A stretch of 64,000 bases of DNA, from contig NZ_JACDIS010000009.1 of the NCBI RefSeq assembly GCF_013839525.1, positions 62,001 through 126,000 of the forward strand, written 5' to 3'. Below the pieces are notes generated by a model. That model was given only the letters and a program-made list of their open reading frames with translations. It was not told where the DNA came from and searched no databases. This stretch comes from Chthonobacter rhizosphaerae. GTDB lineage: Bacteria; Pseudomonadota; Alphaproteobacteria; Rhizobiales; Pleomorphomonadaceae. Below, one piece after another: positions 7,613-16,503 of this stretch; within the stretch, counting starts at the first letter, position 1, and each line of letters starts with the position of its first letter. The translations under genes were made by a program, and so were the position numbers.

Positions 7613-9601
7613 TCAGACCCTCGCCGGATCCGGCGAGATGGCGAAGAGGGCGGTACCCTCCGACGTCACCAGGTGCTGGTAGACCTCGAACTGGCCGAGC
7701 ACGTCGGCCACCAGTTCGTCGCCGGTGAAGCCCATCACGTCATAGCCTCGACTGCCGTCGTTGAACCGCGTCTGGGCCAGCCACATCGACGACGACGTGG
7801 ACCGTCCGCGCCCGGTGTCGGCGGCGCTGAAGGCCGGCAGCGGACGGGACGCGGGCACGACCGCATAGATGAAGCTGCGCACCGTCTCGCTCGGAACGAC
7901 GAGGGCGAACCCGCCGTCGTCATGGGGCTCGGTACCGGCCGCGATGCCGCGCTCGCGCAGGGCGGCCGCCACCTTGGTGAGGTTGGGCTCGACCACGGAC
8001 CGGATGAAGGTGTCCACGTCGGAGCGGGCGGGCTCCTCCAGGATGCGCTCCAGACGCCGGGTCCACGGGATCTGGGCGACCGGATGGGCGACGAGCGGTC
8101 GCGCGCCGCCGCCGGAGCGGGCCGCGTCGGCGGCCATGCCGCGCAGGAGCCCGACCGTGAGGGCGATCATGATGAAGGTGAAGGGCAGGGCGCTGATCAG
8201 CGTCATCGTCTGGAGCGCGCCGAGCCCGCCGGACAGGAGGAGGAGCGCGGCGGTCACGCCCTCCAGCGAGCACCAGTAGACCCGCTGCCAGACCGGCGTG
8301 TCCTCGGCTCCGCCGGCGGCGATCTTGTCGATCACCAGGGATCCGCTGTCCGACGAGGTGACGAAGAAGACCGCCACCAGGATGATGGCGAGCGTGGACG
8401 TGACCGCGCTGAAGGGCAGGAGGTCCAGGAACCGGAACAGCGCCACCGGCACGTCCTCGGCTACCGCCGACGAGATGGCGCCGGCCGCGGAGCCCATGTC
8501 CAGGCTGATGGCGCTGTTTCCGAACACGGTCATCCACAGGAAGGTGAAGGCGGCCGGCACCAGGAGGACTCCGACGACGAACTCGCGCACGGTCCGCCCG
8601 TAGGAGATGCGGGCGATGAACATGCCGACGAAGGGCGACCAGGAGATCCACCAGGCCCAGTAGAAGAGCGTCCAGCCGCCGATCCAGTCGGTGGGCCGGT
8701 AGGCGTAGAGGTTGAACGACACCCGCATGAAGGCGTCGAGGTAGGCGCCGATGTTCTGGGCGAAGGCCTGGAGCAGGAAGGCCGTCGGCCCGACGGCGAG
8801 CACGAACAGCATCAGGACGACGGCGGTGACGAGGTTGAGCTCGGAAAGTCGGCGGATGCCCGCGTCGAGGCCGGTGAGGACCGACACGGTGGCGGCCGCC
8901 GTGACCACGACGATGAGGAGGACCTGCACGGAGGCAGTGTTCGGGATGCCGGTCAGATAGCTGAGGCCCGCGTTGATCTGGAGCACGCCGAAGCCGAGCG
9001 AGGTGGCGATGCCGAAGAGCGTGCCGCACACCGCGAAGATGTCCACCGCGTTGCCGACCGGCCCGTGAATGCGCTCCTTCAGAAGCGGATAGAGGCCGGA
9101 CGAGATCGTCAGCGGCAGGTTGTAGCGGAAGCCGAAATAGGCGAGCGACAGGCCGACGATGCCGTAGATGCCCCAGGCGTGGACGCCCCAGTGGAAGAAG
9201 GTGATGACCATCGCCTCGCGGGCGGCCTCGACGGTGCCGCCCTCGCCGACCGGCGGCGACGAATAGTGGAGGACGGGCTCCGCCACCGCGAAGAACATGA
9301 TGCCGATGCCCATGCCGGCGGCGAACAGCATGGCGATCCAGGACAGGTAGGAGAATTCCGGTTCGCTGTCGTCCGGGCCCAGCTTGAAGGTGCCGTAGCG
9401 GCTCGCCCCCACGTAGACGACGGTGAACAGGAAGCCGGCCACGGCCAGGATGTAGAACCAGCCGAAGCCGTGGAAGATGCCGGACTGGATGGCCGTGAAC
9501 ACCCGGTTGCTGCCCTCCGGCATCAGGATGCCGACGAGCACCAGCGCGACGATGATGGCGCTCGCGCCGATGAAGACGGGTGGGTTCATCCTGGTGGTCA
9601 T
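7613..9601 (-). CDS. BCCT family transporter (choline/betaine type)
   Basis: 662 residues, secondary transporter of the betaine/carnitine/choline family with about 12 membrane helices. Diagnostic segments are GMGIGIMFFAVAEPVLHY and the signature WTLFYWAWWISWSPFVGMFI. A soluble C-terminal tail of about 150 residues follows the last helix, as in BetT-type choline transporters where such tails sense osmolarity. ATG 9601 is preceded by GGGAGG. No betaine-synthesis genes (betA, betB) are near, so whether it imports choline, glycine betaine or another quaternary amine is undecided. It is a single gene between two others on the same strand and a convergent small gene. Confidence 0.9.
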   Translation of the reverse strand: MTTRMNPPVFIGASAIIVALVLVGILMPEGSNRVFTAIQSGIFHGFGWFYILAVAGFLFTVVYVGASRYGTFKLGPDDSEPEFSYLSWIAMLFAAGMGIGIMFFAVAEPVLHYSSPPVGEGGTVEAAREAMVITFFHWGVHAWGIYGIVGLSLAYFGFRYNLPLTISSGLYPLLKERIHGPVGNAVDIFAVCGTLFGIATSLGFGVLQINAGLSYLTGIPNTASVQVLLIVVVTAAATVSVLTGLDAGIRRLSELNLVTAVVLMLFVLAVGPTAFLLQAFAQNIGAYLDAFMRVSFNLYAYRPTDWIGGWTLFYWAWWISWSPFVGMFIARISYGRTVREFVVGVLLVPAAFTFLWMTVFGNSAISLDMGSAAGAISSAVAEDVPVALFRFLDLLPFSAVTSTLAIILVAVFFVTSSDSGSLVIDKIAAGGAEDTPVWQRVYWCSLEGVTAALLLLSGGLGALQTMTLISALPFTFIMIALTVGLLRGMAADAARSGGGARPLVAHPVAQIPWTRRLERILEEPARSDVDTFIRSVVEPNLTKVAAALRERGIAAGTEPHDDGGFALVVPSETVRSFIYAVVPASRPLPAFSAADTGRGRSTSSSMWLAQTRFNDGSRGYDVMGFTGDELVADVLGQFEVYQHLVTSEGTALFAISPDPARV

Positions 9602-9666
9602 GGGGGCCTCCCGCGGACGGCCGGTTCGGCTCGTCGTCCGCTTCCGGCCCGGATCCTTGCTAACAG

Positions 9667-10737
9667 CTACTGTGCTGGAACGTTCCTGGGGTGAACGGCC
9701 GCCTCGTCGCCGGCCGGCGTCACGAGCGCCTCCACGTGGCGGGCGACCTCCTCCAGCGCGAAGGCGAGCGTCATCACGTGGACCATGTCCTCCTGGTCGA
9801 GGCCGGTGAAGGCCGGCTTCCCTCTGAGTGACGCCAGCGCGTCGTTGACGGCCGAGACCTCGCCCGAAAGGTCGGTCGGCTTCGGCGGGCGGCCGTGCTC
9901 CGTGTCCGAGGCAATGCGCCTGATCGCCTCGGCGGAGGACCGGCCGGCGGCGGCGATGCGGCCGGCGAGGTCGGCGCCCACGGCGGCGGGAATGCGCTGG
10001 GCGCTCAGCCGGTCGAGGACCGCGAGGGTGTACCAGAGCCGCTCGGCGGCGGCGTCGGTCGGCACCGGCCCCGAGCGCCGGCCGCGCAGCCGGCGCTCGC
10101 GCCGCGCGGCCGGGTTGGTTCGGCGCGCCCTCTCGAGCGCGGCCTCGATCGACTGGTGCACGGCGAGAAGGTCCCGGCGCTCGCCATGAAGGGTCGCGGC
10201 AAGCGAGCGGTCCAGGAGTTCGGCCGAACCGCGGAGGACCTCCGCCACCGCCCGCCGGGCCTCGCCGACGGCGCTCCTCGGGAAGACGACGACCGACGCG
10301 AACGCGCCCGCCGCCGCCCCGGCGACGATGCCGGCCGACTGCTCGATCGCGCTTTCCAGGACGTCGAAGCCGGGAGCGACGACCAGCATGGCGGTGGGGA
10401 CGAGGCCGTAGGACGTGGACGGCGCGTAGCCCGACACCAGGGCCATCACGCCGATGCCGATCGCGAGCGACACGACCGTGTGCCAGCCGCCGGTCCCGAC
10501 CGTGTGAGTCACCGCAAGCGCCACCAGGACGCCGATCATGGTTCCGAGCAGCCGGTCGAGCGCAATCCCCAGGGTGCCGCCCACGTTTCCGCTGATGACG
10601 AACACGGCCGAGAAGACCGCCCAGGATTCGGAGTCCTTGCCGATCGCGCTGCCGAGCGCATAGGCGAGCGTCGCGCCGACGGCGGTCTGGACGGCGAGCC
10701 GGACGGGCTCGTGTCTGTACGGGAAGACATGGGGCAT
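9667..10737 (-). CDS. FUSC family / aromatic acid exporter-like membrane protein
   Basis: 356 residues. The N-terminal half holds about six membrane helices starting PVRLAVQTAVGATLAYALGS and including VFVISGNVGGTLGIALDRLLG, as in FUSC/ArAE proteins. The C-terminal half is cytoplasmic, alpha-helical and arginine-rich. The frame is open upstream, but ATG 10737 has GAGG upstream and starts directly before the first helix. Divergent from the CPA1 antiporter across a 166-bp gap. Family members export aromatic acids or similar compounds; the substrate here is unknown. Confidence 0.8.
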   Translation of the reverse strand: MPHVFPYRHEPVRLAVQTAVGATLAYALGSAIGKDSESWAVFSAVFVISGNVGGTLGIALDRLLGTMIGVLVALAVTHTVGTGGWHTVVSLAIGIGVMALVSGYAPSTSYGLVPTAMLVVAPGFDVLESAIEQSAGIVAGAAAGAFASVVVFPRSAVGEARRAVAEVLRGSAELLDRSLAATLHGERRDLLAVHQSIEAALERARRTNPAARRERRLRGRRSGPVPTDAAAERLWYTLAVLDRLSAQRIPAAVGADLAGRIAAAGRSSAEAIRRIASDTEHGRPPKPTDLSGEVSAVNDALASLRGKPAFTGLDQEDMVHVMTLAFALEEVARHVEALVTPAGDEAAVHPRNVPAQ

Positions 10738-10903
10738 CGTGAACCGCCTCGCCAGAACGCCAGGGGATGCGCGGCCCGGACCGCGCCGAAGGTCAACGCG
10801 ACCGGGAGGGCATTGCTCCCGCGAGCGGCTGGCGCCACGGACGAGACGCGCAGGACGACCTTCGGCGAGAGGAACGCAATCGGCGGCGGCACGTTCGCGG
10901 CTC

Positions 10904-12199
10904 ATGGATTCCTATATCGTCGTCCTCACCGGTTTCGGTGTCATCGTCCTCCTGACAGCCTGGCTTCCGATGGTGCTGAGGGAGTTGCCTCTGTCGCTGC
11001 CGATCTGCTGCATCGCGCTCGGCGCGGCGGTGTTCTCGCTGCCCGCGCTGCCCGGCATCGCCCCCGACCCGCTGGATCATCTGGCGCTGACCGAACGGCT
11101 GACCGAGTTCGTGGTCATCGTCGCCCTGATGGGCGCGGGCCTGAAGCTCGACCGGCCGCTCGCCTGGTCGAGCTCGGCGCTGACCTGGCGGCTCCTGGTG
11201 ATCGCCATGCCGCTCACCATCGCGGCCATCGCGGTGCTCGGGGTTGGCATGCTCGGGCTCGGGACGGCGGCCGCGATCCTCCTCGGCGCCGCGCTCGCGC
11301 CGACGGATCCGGTGCTCGCCAGCGACGTGCAGGTCGGCGCGCCGGGCGAGGGCAAGGAGGACGAGGTCCGCTACGCGCTGACGAGCGAGGCGGGGCTCAA
11401 CGACGGGCTGGCCTTCCCGTTCGTGCACCTCGCCATCGCGCTCGTGGCGCTCAAGGACGGCTGGTTCGTCGACTGGGTGTCCTACTCGGTGATCTGGAAG
11501 CTGGCGGCGGGCGTCGCCATCGGCTGGGTGGTGGGGCGTGTGCTCGGCTGGGTCACGTTCCGGCTGCCGAACCGGGCGCGCCTGTCCCGCACGGGCGACG
11601 GCTTCGTGGCGCTCGGCATCACGGCCATTGCCTATGGCCTCACCGAGATGGCGAGCGGCTACGGCTTCCTGGCGGTGTTCGTGGCCGCCATCAGCTTCCG
11701 TTCGGTGGAGCGGAACCACGACTACCACGACCGCCTGCACGACTTCATCGAGCAGCTGGAGCGGCTGCTCATGATGGCGCTCCTGGTGATCTTCGGCGGA
11801 GCGCTGGCGGCCGGCAACCTTCTCTCCGAGATCAGCTGGCCGGTGATCGGCTTCGCCGTGCTGGTGCTGTTCGTGGTGCGGCCCGTGATCGGCTGGATCA
11901 GCCTGATCGGCAGCCCCCAGTCCGCCGGCGAGAAGGGGATCATCAGCTTCTTCGGCATTCGCGGGCTGGGTACGGCCTACTATCTCGCCTACGCGTGCAA
12001 TCACGAGAATTTCGGGCAGACCGAGCTGCTCTGGACAGCCGCGTCGGTGATCGTGCTCTTCTCCATCGTGCTCCACGGCGTGACGGTGACGCCGGTGATG
12101 CGGCGGCTCGACCACCACCTGGCGACGAAGCCCGAGCCGGACGGGCCGGACGCGCCGGAGCCCGCGCTCCTCCACGACGACGGGGCGCGACCGGCGTGA
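10904..12199 (+). CDS. CPA1-type cation:proton antiporter
   Basis: 431 residues, about 12 membrane helices, no signal peptide. The family motif LAPTDPVLASDVQVG and the following SEAGLNDGLAFPF contain the paired polar and acidic residues of Na+(K+)/H+ exchangers of the NhaP/CPA1 group. The frame stays open upstream to about 10739, but the ATG at 10904 (MDSYIVVLTGFG) begins the first helix; no strong ribosome site is visible for it, so the start is the least certain part. The C-terminus is short and charged. It exchanges protons for Na+ or K+; selectivity cannot be read. Followed at 50 bp by the MBL hydrolase gene on the same strand. Confidence 0.88.
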   Translation: MDSYIVVLTGFGVIVLLTAWLPMVLRELPLSLPICCIALGAAVFSLPALPGIAPDPLDHLALTERLTEFVVIVALMGAGLKLDRPLAWSSSALTWRLLVIAMPLTIAAIAVLGVGMLGLGTAAAILLGAALAPTDPVLASDVQVGAPGEGKEDEVRYALTSEAGLNDGLAFPFVHLAIALVALKDGWFVDWVSYSVIWKLAAGVAIGWVVGRVLGWVTFRLPNRARLSRTGDGFVALGITAIAYGLTEMASGYGFLAVFVAAISFRSVERNHDYHDRLHDFIEQLERLLMMALLVIFGGALAAGNLLSEISWPVIGFAVLVLFVVRPVIGWISLIGSPQSAGEKGIISFFGIRGLGTAYYLAYACNHENFGQTELLWTAASVIVLFSIVLHGVTVTPVMRRLDHHLATKPEPDGPDAPEPALLHDDGARPA

Positions 12200-12248
12200 C
12201 CGGCGGGCGCGCGTCCGGGCCGGCCGGCTCCGGATCGGGGAGGGCGTG

Positions 12249-13262
12249 ATGGTGGGGCTCGTGGAGGCGCGTCTGACGAACCCGGCGTTCGGCGATCCGG
12301 GCTTGGTGCTGGACGTGCGCTTCGGCCGGCAGGCGGTTCTGTTCGACATCGGCGACATCCGCGCGCTGCCGACGCGGATCCTGCTGCGGGTCGACACGGT
12401 GTGCGTGTCGCACCGGCACATGGACCATTTCTCCGGGCTCGACGACCTGCTGCGCCTCCGGCTGAACCGGCCGGGCGTCCTGCGGATGTTCGGCCCGGCG
12501 GGGTTCGTCGACGGGGTCGCGGCCCGGCTCGGCGCCTACACGTGGAATCTCCTCGGCCCTCGCAGCGCCGACTTCCGCATCCTGGCGAGCTCGATCGACG
12601 ACACCGGCGAGACGGAACGGGCGCTGTTCGCCGCCCGGGAGGGCTTCCGGCGGCGGGATCGTCCGGCGGACCTCCCGCCCGGCCTGCTGATGGACGGGCC
12701 GGACATGCGGATCGAGACCACCGTGCTCGACCACGGCACGCCGGTGCTGGCCTTCGCGCTCCAGGAGAGCCGGTCGGTGCACGTGATGCCGGAGCGACTG
12801 GCCGACCTTGGCCTCGCAGTGGGGCCGTGGCTCGGCGCTGCCAAGCGCCTGGTCCGCGGGGAGGCAGCCGACGACACGCCGGTGGACGTGGGCGGCGGGA
12901 CGATACCGCTGGGGCTGCTGCGCGACAGGGCGTTCCGGATCGATCGGGGCCAGCGCATCGCCTACGTGACGGACGTCGCGTTCACGGACGAGAACGCCCG
13001 GCGCATCCGGGCGATCGCCGCGGGGGCGGACCAGCTCTTCATCGAGGCGGTGTTCCTGGACGAGGACCGCGCGTTGGCGGTCGCCCGAAAGCACCTGACG
13101 GCCGGCGACGCCGGGCGGCTCGCGGCCGAGGCGGGCGTCCGCCGGGTGACGCCGTTCCACTTCTCGCCGCGCTACGAGACGCGCGAGCAGGACCTGATCG
13201 ACGAGGTTCAGGCGACATTCGCGGCCGGGACGGCTGCGATGGTGGCGCTCGTGGCAGGATGA
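12249..13262 (+). CDS. MBL-fold hydrolase, ribonuclease Z-like
   Basis: 337 residues. Metallo-beta-lactamase fold with the zinc motif SHRHMDHFSGLDD near residue 57, a further metal ligand in YVTDVAFTDEN and a final histidine in TPFHFSPRYE. This arrangement (motif, then DVAFTDEN, then HFSPRY) is that of ribonuclease Z-like proteins. A GTG lies one codon upstream of ATG 12249; GGGGAGGG sits just before both. True RNase Z is an endonuclease that matures tRNA 3' ends; alphaproteobacteria also carry paralogues of unknown substrate, so this is kept at fold level. Confidence 0.8.
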   Translation: MVGLVEARLTNPAFGDPGLVLDVRFGRQAVLFDIGDIRALPTRILLRVDTVCVSHRHMDHFSGLDDLLRLRLNRPGVLRMFGPAGFVDGVAARLGAYTWNLLGPRSADFRILASSIDDTGETERALFAAREGFRRRDRPADLPPGLLMDGPDMRIETTVLDHGTPVLAFALQESRSVHVMPERLADLGLAVGPWLGAAKRLVRGEAADDTPVDVGGGTIPLGLLRDRAFRIDRGQRIAYVTDVAFTDENARRIRAIAAGADQLFIEAVFLDEDRALAVARKHLTAGDAGRLAAEAGVRRVTPFHFSPRYETREQDLIDEVQATFAAGTAAMVALVAG

Positions 13263-13391
13263 GGCGCCGGCCGGCTTCGCGACCGGGCGGAGGCCCGGTC
13301 CAGAGCGCTGCTCACGCCGACCCGGGCGCGCGGACCGGCGGAAAGGCGCGGACGGGCGCGGGGCGTCCGTCCGTCGTGGCGGAAGCGGTGG

Positions 13392-13466
13392 TCAGCGGCG
13401 GCGGCCGTGGCGCACGCGCTTGTAGAGCCAGCCGAGAATGAGGGTCTTCACGATCCGTCCGAACAT
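13392..13466 (-). CDS. Very small basic protein (24 aa)
   Basis: ATG at 13466 reads MFGRIVKTLILGWLYKRVRH and ends in GRRR. A purine-rich AAGGAAG lies 7 bases upstream. A hydrophobic stretch (IVKTLILGWLY) followed by a cluster of arginines suggests a membrane-associated peptide. It lies just downstream of the 83-aa basic membrane protein on the same strand. Too short to be sure; the evidence is the ribosome site and the coherent composition. Confidence 0.4.
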   Translation of the reverse strand: MFGRIVKTLILGWLYKRVRHGRRR

Positions 13467-13568
13467 GAGGTCTTCCTTCGCATCGGGATGAAGCGCCAGA
13501 GAGGGCCGGCGCTTCGGCTGTCCGGTCAACCGGATCGCGAGGCGTTCGTTCCGCCGCCCGCGAGCCGG

Positions 13569-13820
13569 TCAGGCGGCGTGTTCGGGATGGCGGATCCGCA
13601 CCACGCGCCGGCGGGTGCCGACCCGGCGCGCGTGACGGCCTTTCGCCAGGCTGCGCCGGCCCGCATGGGCGACGCGGCGGCGCCGGGCGATCAGCCGCTC
13701 GACGGATCGGTCGTCGAGCCGGGCCTGCCGGTGCGCCTGGGCCATGGCGAGGTAGCCGGCGATCCCGGCGCCTATGACGACCGCCAACCCGACGACCATC
13801 GTGACAACGAGGATACTCAT
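13569..13820 (-). CDS. Small single-pass membrane protein with a basic tail
   Basis: 83 residues. MSILVVTMVVGLAVVIGAGI forms one membrane helix, followed by a strongly basic tail (RQARLDDRSVERLIARRRR... RRVGTRRRVVRIRH). ATG 13820 has GAGGAA upstream; the frame is open for 50 more codons upstream but that part looks non-coding. The positive-inside rule puts the tail in the cytoplasm. No family recognised. Its C-terminal basic character resembles the neighbouring 24-residue peptide. Confidence 0.55.
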   Translation of the reverse strand: MSILVVTMVVGLAVVIGAGIAGYLAMAQAHRQARLDDRSVERLIARRRRVAHAGRRSLAKGRHARRVGTRRRVVRIRHPEHAA

Positions 13821-14132
13821 TCGTTCCTCACAGAACTCGTCGGACGACAAGCCCGCGAACTCGCGCTGCACTGCAGCAGACGCTGGGCGGTTTGTTTCAT
13901 CACGCAAAGGTGAACACCGCCGGTGTCTGTCGAATGCGCTTCGTCGCCGTCCTCCAACACAGTCAACCAAGCTGGAAGCATAGACCCCGATTAATTGACA
14001 TCTTCACAATACCGCGAAAATGCAAGCAAGCGAGGGTCGCCCGCGCCAGTTCTTGTAATTCGTTAACGCGAGATGTGGTCTTGGGATCCCTCGGAGGCAA
14101 GGATCAGACCAAAGGCGGAGGCCGCGTCAGCG
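13821..14132. other. Intergenic region, less GC-rich
   Basis: Between the small membrane protein and repeat family D. It is richer in A+T than its surroundings (for example around 13985-14060). It contains TTGACA at 13995-14000, but the hexamer 17 bp later (AAATGC) is a poor -10 element. I see no gene. Confidence 0.5.
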
Positions 14133-14250
14133 CTAGAGCGTTTTCCGACCTGACTGAATCGTCAGGTCGACAAGAAATCGCTCCAGATTCAAAAAGCCGG
14201 AGCATTCTCTCGGCGATCAAGTCGTGCAACTTCATCGGAGAATGCTCTAG
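14133..14250 (+). repeat. Dispersed palindromic repeat, family D, copy 1
   Basis: 118 bp bounded by imperfect inverted ends CTAGAGCGTTTTCCGA and TCGGAGAATGCTCTAG (14 of 16 match when paired). A close relative lies inverted at 36223-36338; both contain GTCAGGTCGACAAGA. The right end supplies the TAG stop codon of the GMC oxidoreductase gene. MITE/REP-like architecture with no coding capacity. Confidence 0.85.
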
Positions 14251-15851
14251 GCGACGGCCGGGCGGTCGTCGGGAAGGAACCCGTCGGCTCGATGGGTCTC
14301 GGCGAGCCGGGCGCCGAGCCGCAGCGCCAGCATTACGATGGTCATGGTGGGCGGGCCGACAAGCCCGGTCGGGAAGACCGAGCTGCCGGTGACGTGGAGG
14401 TTGCCGATGCCGTGCACCCGCCCGTCCGGATCGACGACGCCCCGGGCGGGGTCCGGGTGCATGCGCGTGGTGCCCATGTGGTGGGACGTGGACAGGATCT
14501 CGCGCTCCTCGGGCGGCGTTTCGATCACCACCCGGCCGAGCCCGCGGCTCTGCAGCTCGTCCCGCATCAGGTCGAGCGCGCGGGCGAGGCTGCGGCGCTC
14601 CAGGTCGCCCACCGACCAGCGGACGGCGGCCTTCGGCATGCCGACCAGGTCCCGCGCGGTGGAGAGGGTGACGCGGTTGTCCGGGTCGGGCTCGGGCTCG
14701 ACCACCGTCTCCAGCACGAAATGCTTGATCATGCGGCGGACGCTCGCCTTGCGCAGCCCGTAGGCGAAGGCGTTGGGCAGCACGGAGCCGGCGGTGCGCA
14801 GGGGGTCGGCCACGATGGCGGCGCGCGCCTTCGCGGTGGCGGCCCCGTGGCCGAGCGCGTCGCGTAGGCGGATCGCCCGCAGGGTGTCCTCGCCCACGAA
14901 CACGGCGCGAAAGCCGATCTGGCATGGCAGCAGTCGCTCGCGCGCGGCCAGTTCGTCGGCGACGGTGAGGGACAGGCCGAACGGCACGTGGGTGCGGAAG
15001 TAGGAGCTGTCGTAGAGCCGGCTGAAGCGGGACGGGTCTTTCAGGGTGAGCAGGCCGGCCCGCACGCGCGGATGGTCCATGAAGTACCGGCCGACCAGAT
15101 CCCGCCCATTGCCGATGCCGCGCTCGCCGTGGCCCTTGGAGGCGAGGAGCAGGCGCGCGTTCTCGATGCCGCCGGCGGCGAGGACGAAGTGCCTCGCGCG
15201 GCAGCGGGCCGTCCCGCCCTGGAGCGTGCGGATCGCGACGCTGTCGATGAGAGCCGGGTTCGGCGCCGGGACGATCTCCACCACGTTGGCGTGAAGGATC
15301 ACGCGCAGCCGGTCGGCCCGGCGCATGGCGTCGCGGTAGATGGTGCCGAGCCGCGTGGGCGGGCTGATGAGGCTGAGCGTCGTGCGGAACTTGTCCGCCG
15401 ACAGCGGGAGCACGTCCGCCCCGTCCGGCGCCCGTTCCAGGGCATTCGCGAGGTCGAGGTCCGGGTCCACCTCCAGGATGGCGGCCGCGCGGCGCGCATG
15501 AGCGATCAGGTCCTCGTGGGCGACGGGCCAGCCGCTGGCGCGCACCCAGTCGCGGGAGGCCATGTCCGTGCGGCTGATCGGCTGGCACCAGCCGGTCCAG
15601 CAGTTGGAACTGCCGCCGAGATAACGGGACCGGGACTTGGAATAGTCGTCGACGGTGCCCTCGACCCGGCAGTCGTAGAGCGCGTCCGAAGATGCGGAGC
15701 GACGGACGCCGCCGCCCTCCAGGACCACCACCGACAGGCCGCGCCCGGCGAGGTCGAGCCCAAGCGTGATCCCGGCGACGCCGGCGCCCACCACGCAGAC
15801 ATCCGCGATCACCGTCTCACCGGGGCTGAGCGACCGCGCGTCCTCGATCAT
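14247..15851 (-). CDS. GMC family oxidoreductase
   Basis: 534 residues, FAD-dependent. The dinucleotide-binding motif VVGAGVAGITLGLDLAGRG is at about 20-38, followed by VVVLEGGG. The C-terminal domain has TSHHMGTTRMHPDPARGVVD and GSSVFPTGLVGPPTMTIVML, typical of GMC/choline-oxidase-like enzymes that oxidise alcohols; the active-site histidines lie in this part. Sugars, aromatic alcohols or other alcohols are possible substrates. The stop codon TAG is contributed by repeat D (14133-14250), so the last residues may have been altered by its insertion. The ribosome site for ATG 15851 is weak. No partner dehydrogenase subunit is adjacent. Confidence 0.85.
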   Translation of the reverse strand: MIEDARSLSPGETVIADVCVVGAGVAGITLGLDLAGRGLSVVVLEGGGVRRSASSDALYDCRVEGTVDDYSKSRSRYLGGSSNCWTGWCQPISRTDMASRDWVRASGWPVAHEDLIAHARRAAAILEVDPDLDLANALERAPDGADVLPLSADKFRTTLSLISPPTRLGTIYRDAMRRADRLRVILHANVVEIVPAPNPALIDSVAIRTLQGGTARCRARHFVLAAGGIENARLLLASKGHGERGIGNGRDLVGRYFMDHPRVRAGLLTLKDPSRFSRLYDSSYFRTHVPFGLSLTVADELAARERLLPCQIGFRAVFVGEDTLRAIRLRDALGHGAATAKARAAIVADPLRTAGSVLPNAFAYGLRKASVRRMIKHFVLETVVEPEPDPDNRVTLSTARDLVGMPKAAVRWSVGDLERRSLARALDLMRDELQSRGLGRVVIETPPEEREILSTSHHMGTTRMHPDPARGVVDPDGRVHGIGNLHVTGSSVFPTGLVGPPTMTIVMLALRLGARLAETHRADGFLPDDRPAVA

Positions 15852-16503
15852 GTCAGAGGCATGTCCCGTGGGAACTCAGGTCTGCGCCAACCTGAAAGGC
15901 GATTCGTCCCGTGCCATTCTCGTCTGCTCCCACCGTGCCCGGACCACCTCGTCGGGAGATCCTCGCCCGGACCGCATCGCCCATGGCCCGGCGACGTGGG
16001 GCTTTCGGCCGTTCACGGCCGATCCGGACCGTTTCGTCCGATTCTCTCCACGATAGCGCATGCGGACCGGGTGGGCAGTGGAAAACACGGGGTGGAAACC
16101 GGCCCGCCTCCGTCGATACGCCCGAGGCGGATGGCCGCGCCGAGGCCGGGCCACCCGGCCGTGCGGTGCGCGGCGGTCCCGGGGAGGACAGGGGGGACCG
16201 CCGCGCGCCGGCGGACGGGAAAGAGCCGTCCGCAGACCGACGGAGCTTCGCGGCCTCTCGGGGAGGAAAGGGGCAACGGCTCGACGCGTGCCTCCAACTG
16301 CGGCACGCCGCTCCCTGTTCCGGTCGAACGGAGCGATCCACAGGACCTTTTTCGCGCGCCGCCGGCGGTGTCGAAGCGCCTCACCGCCGAGCGGTGGCGC
16401 GCGGTTGCGAAGCTGTAGGACTTTGCGTGTACCGTCGAGGGCGCCGAGCGGGCCCATGGGGCCGGCCCGGCCTGGAACGCCTTGTCGGAAGGCCGGAGCC
16501 ACC
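15852..16503. other. Long GC-rich gap between divergent genes
   Basis: About 650 bp between the GMC oxidoreductase and the CorA/ZntB-like gene. Several reading frames are open on both strands, but their translations are Arg/Pro/Gly-rich with no motif or ribosome site, so I call no gene. It must hold both promoters; a structured leader for the transporter cannot be excluded. Confidence 0.5.

Noticed and set aside
13995-14023. Sigma-70 promoter for a small RNA
   Set aside because: TTGACA is present but the -10 position (AAATGC) is poor and no transcript boundary is visible.
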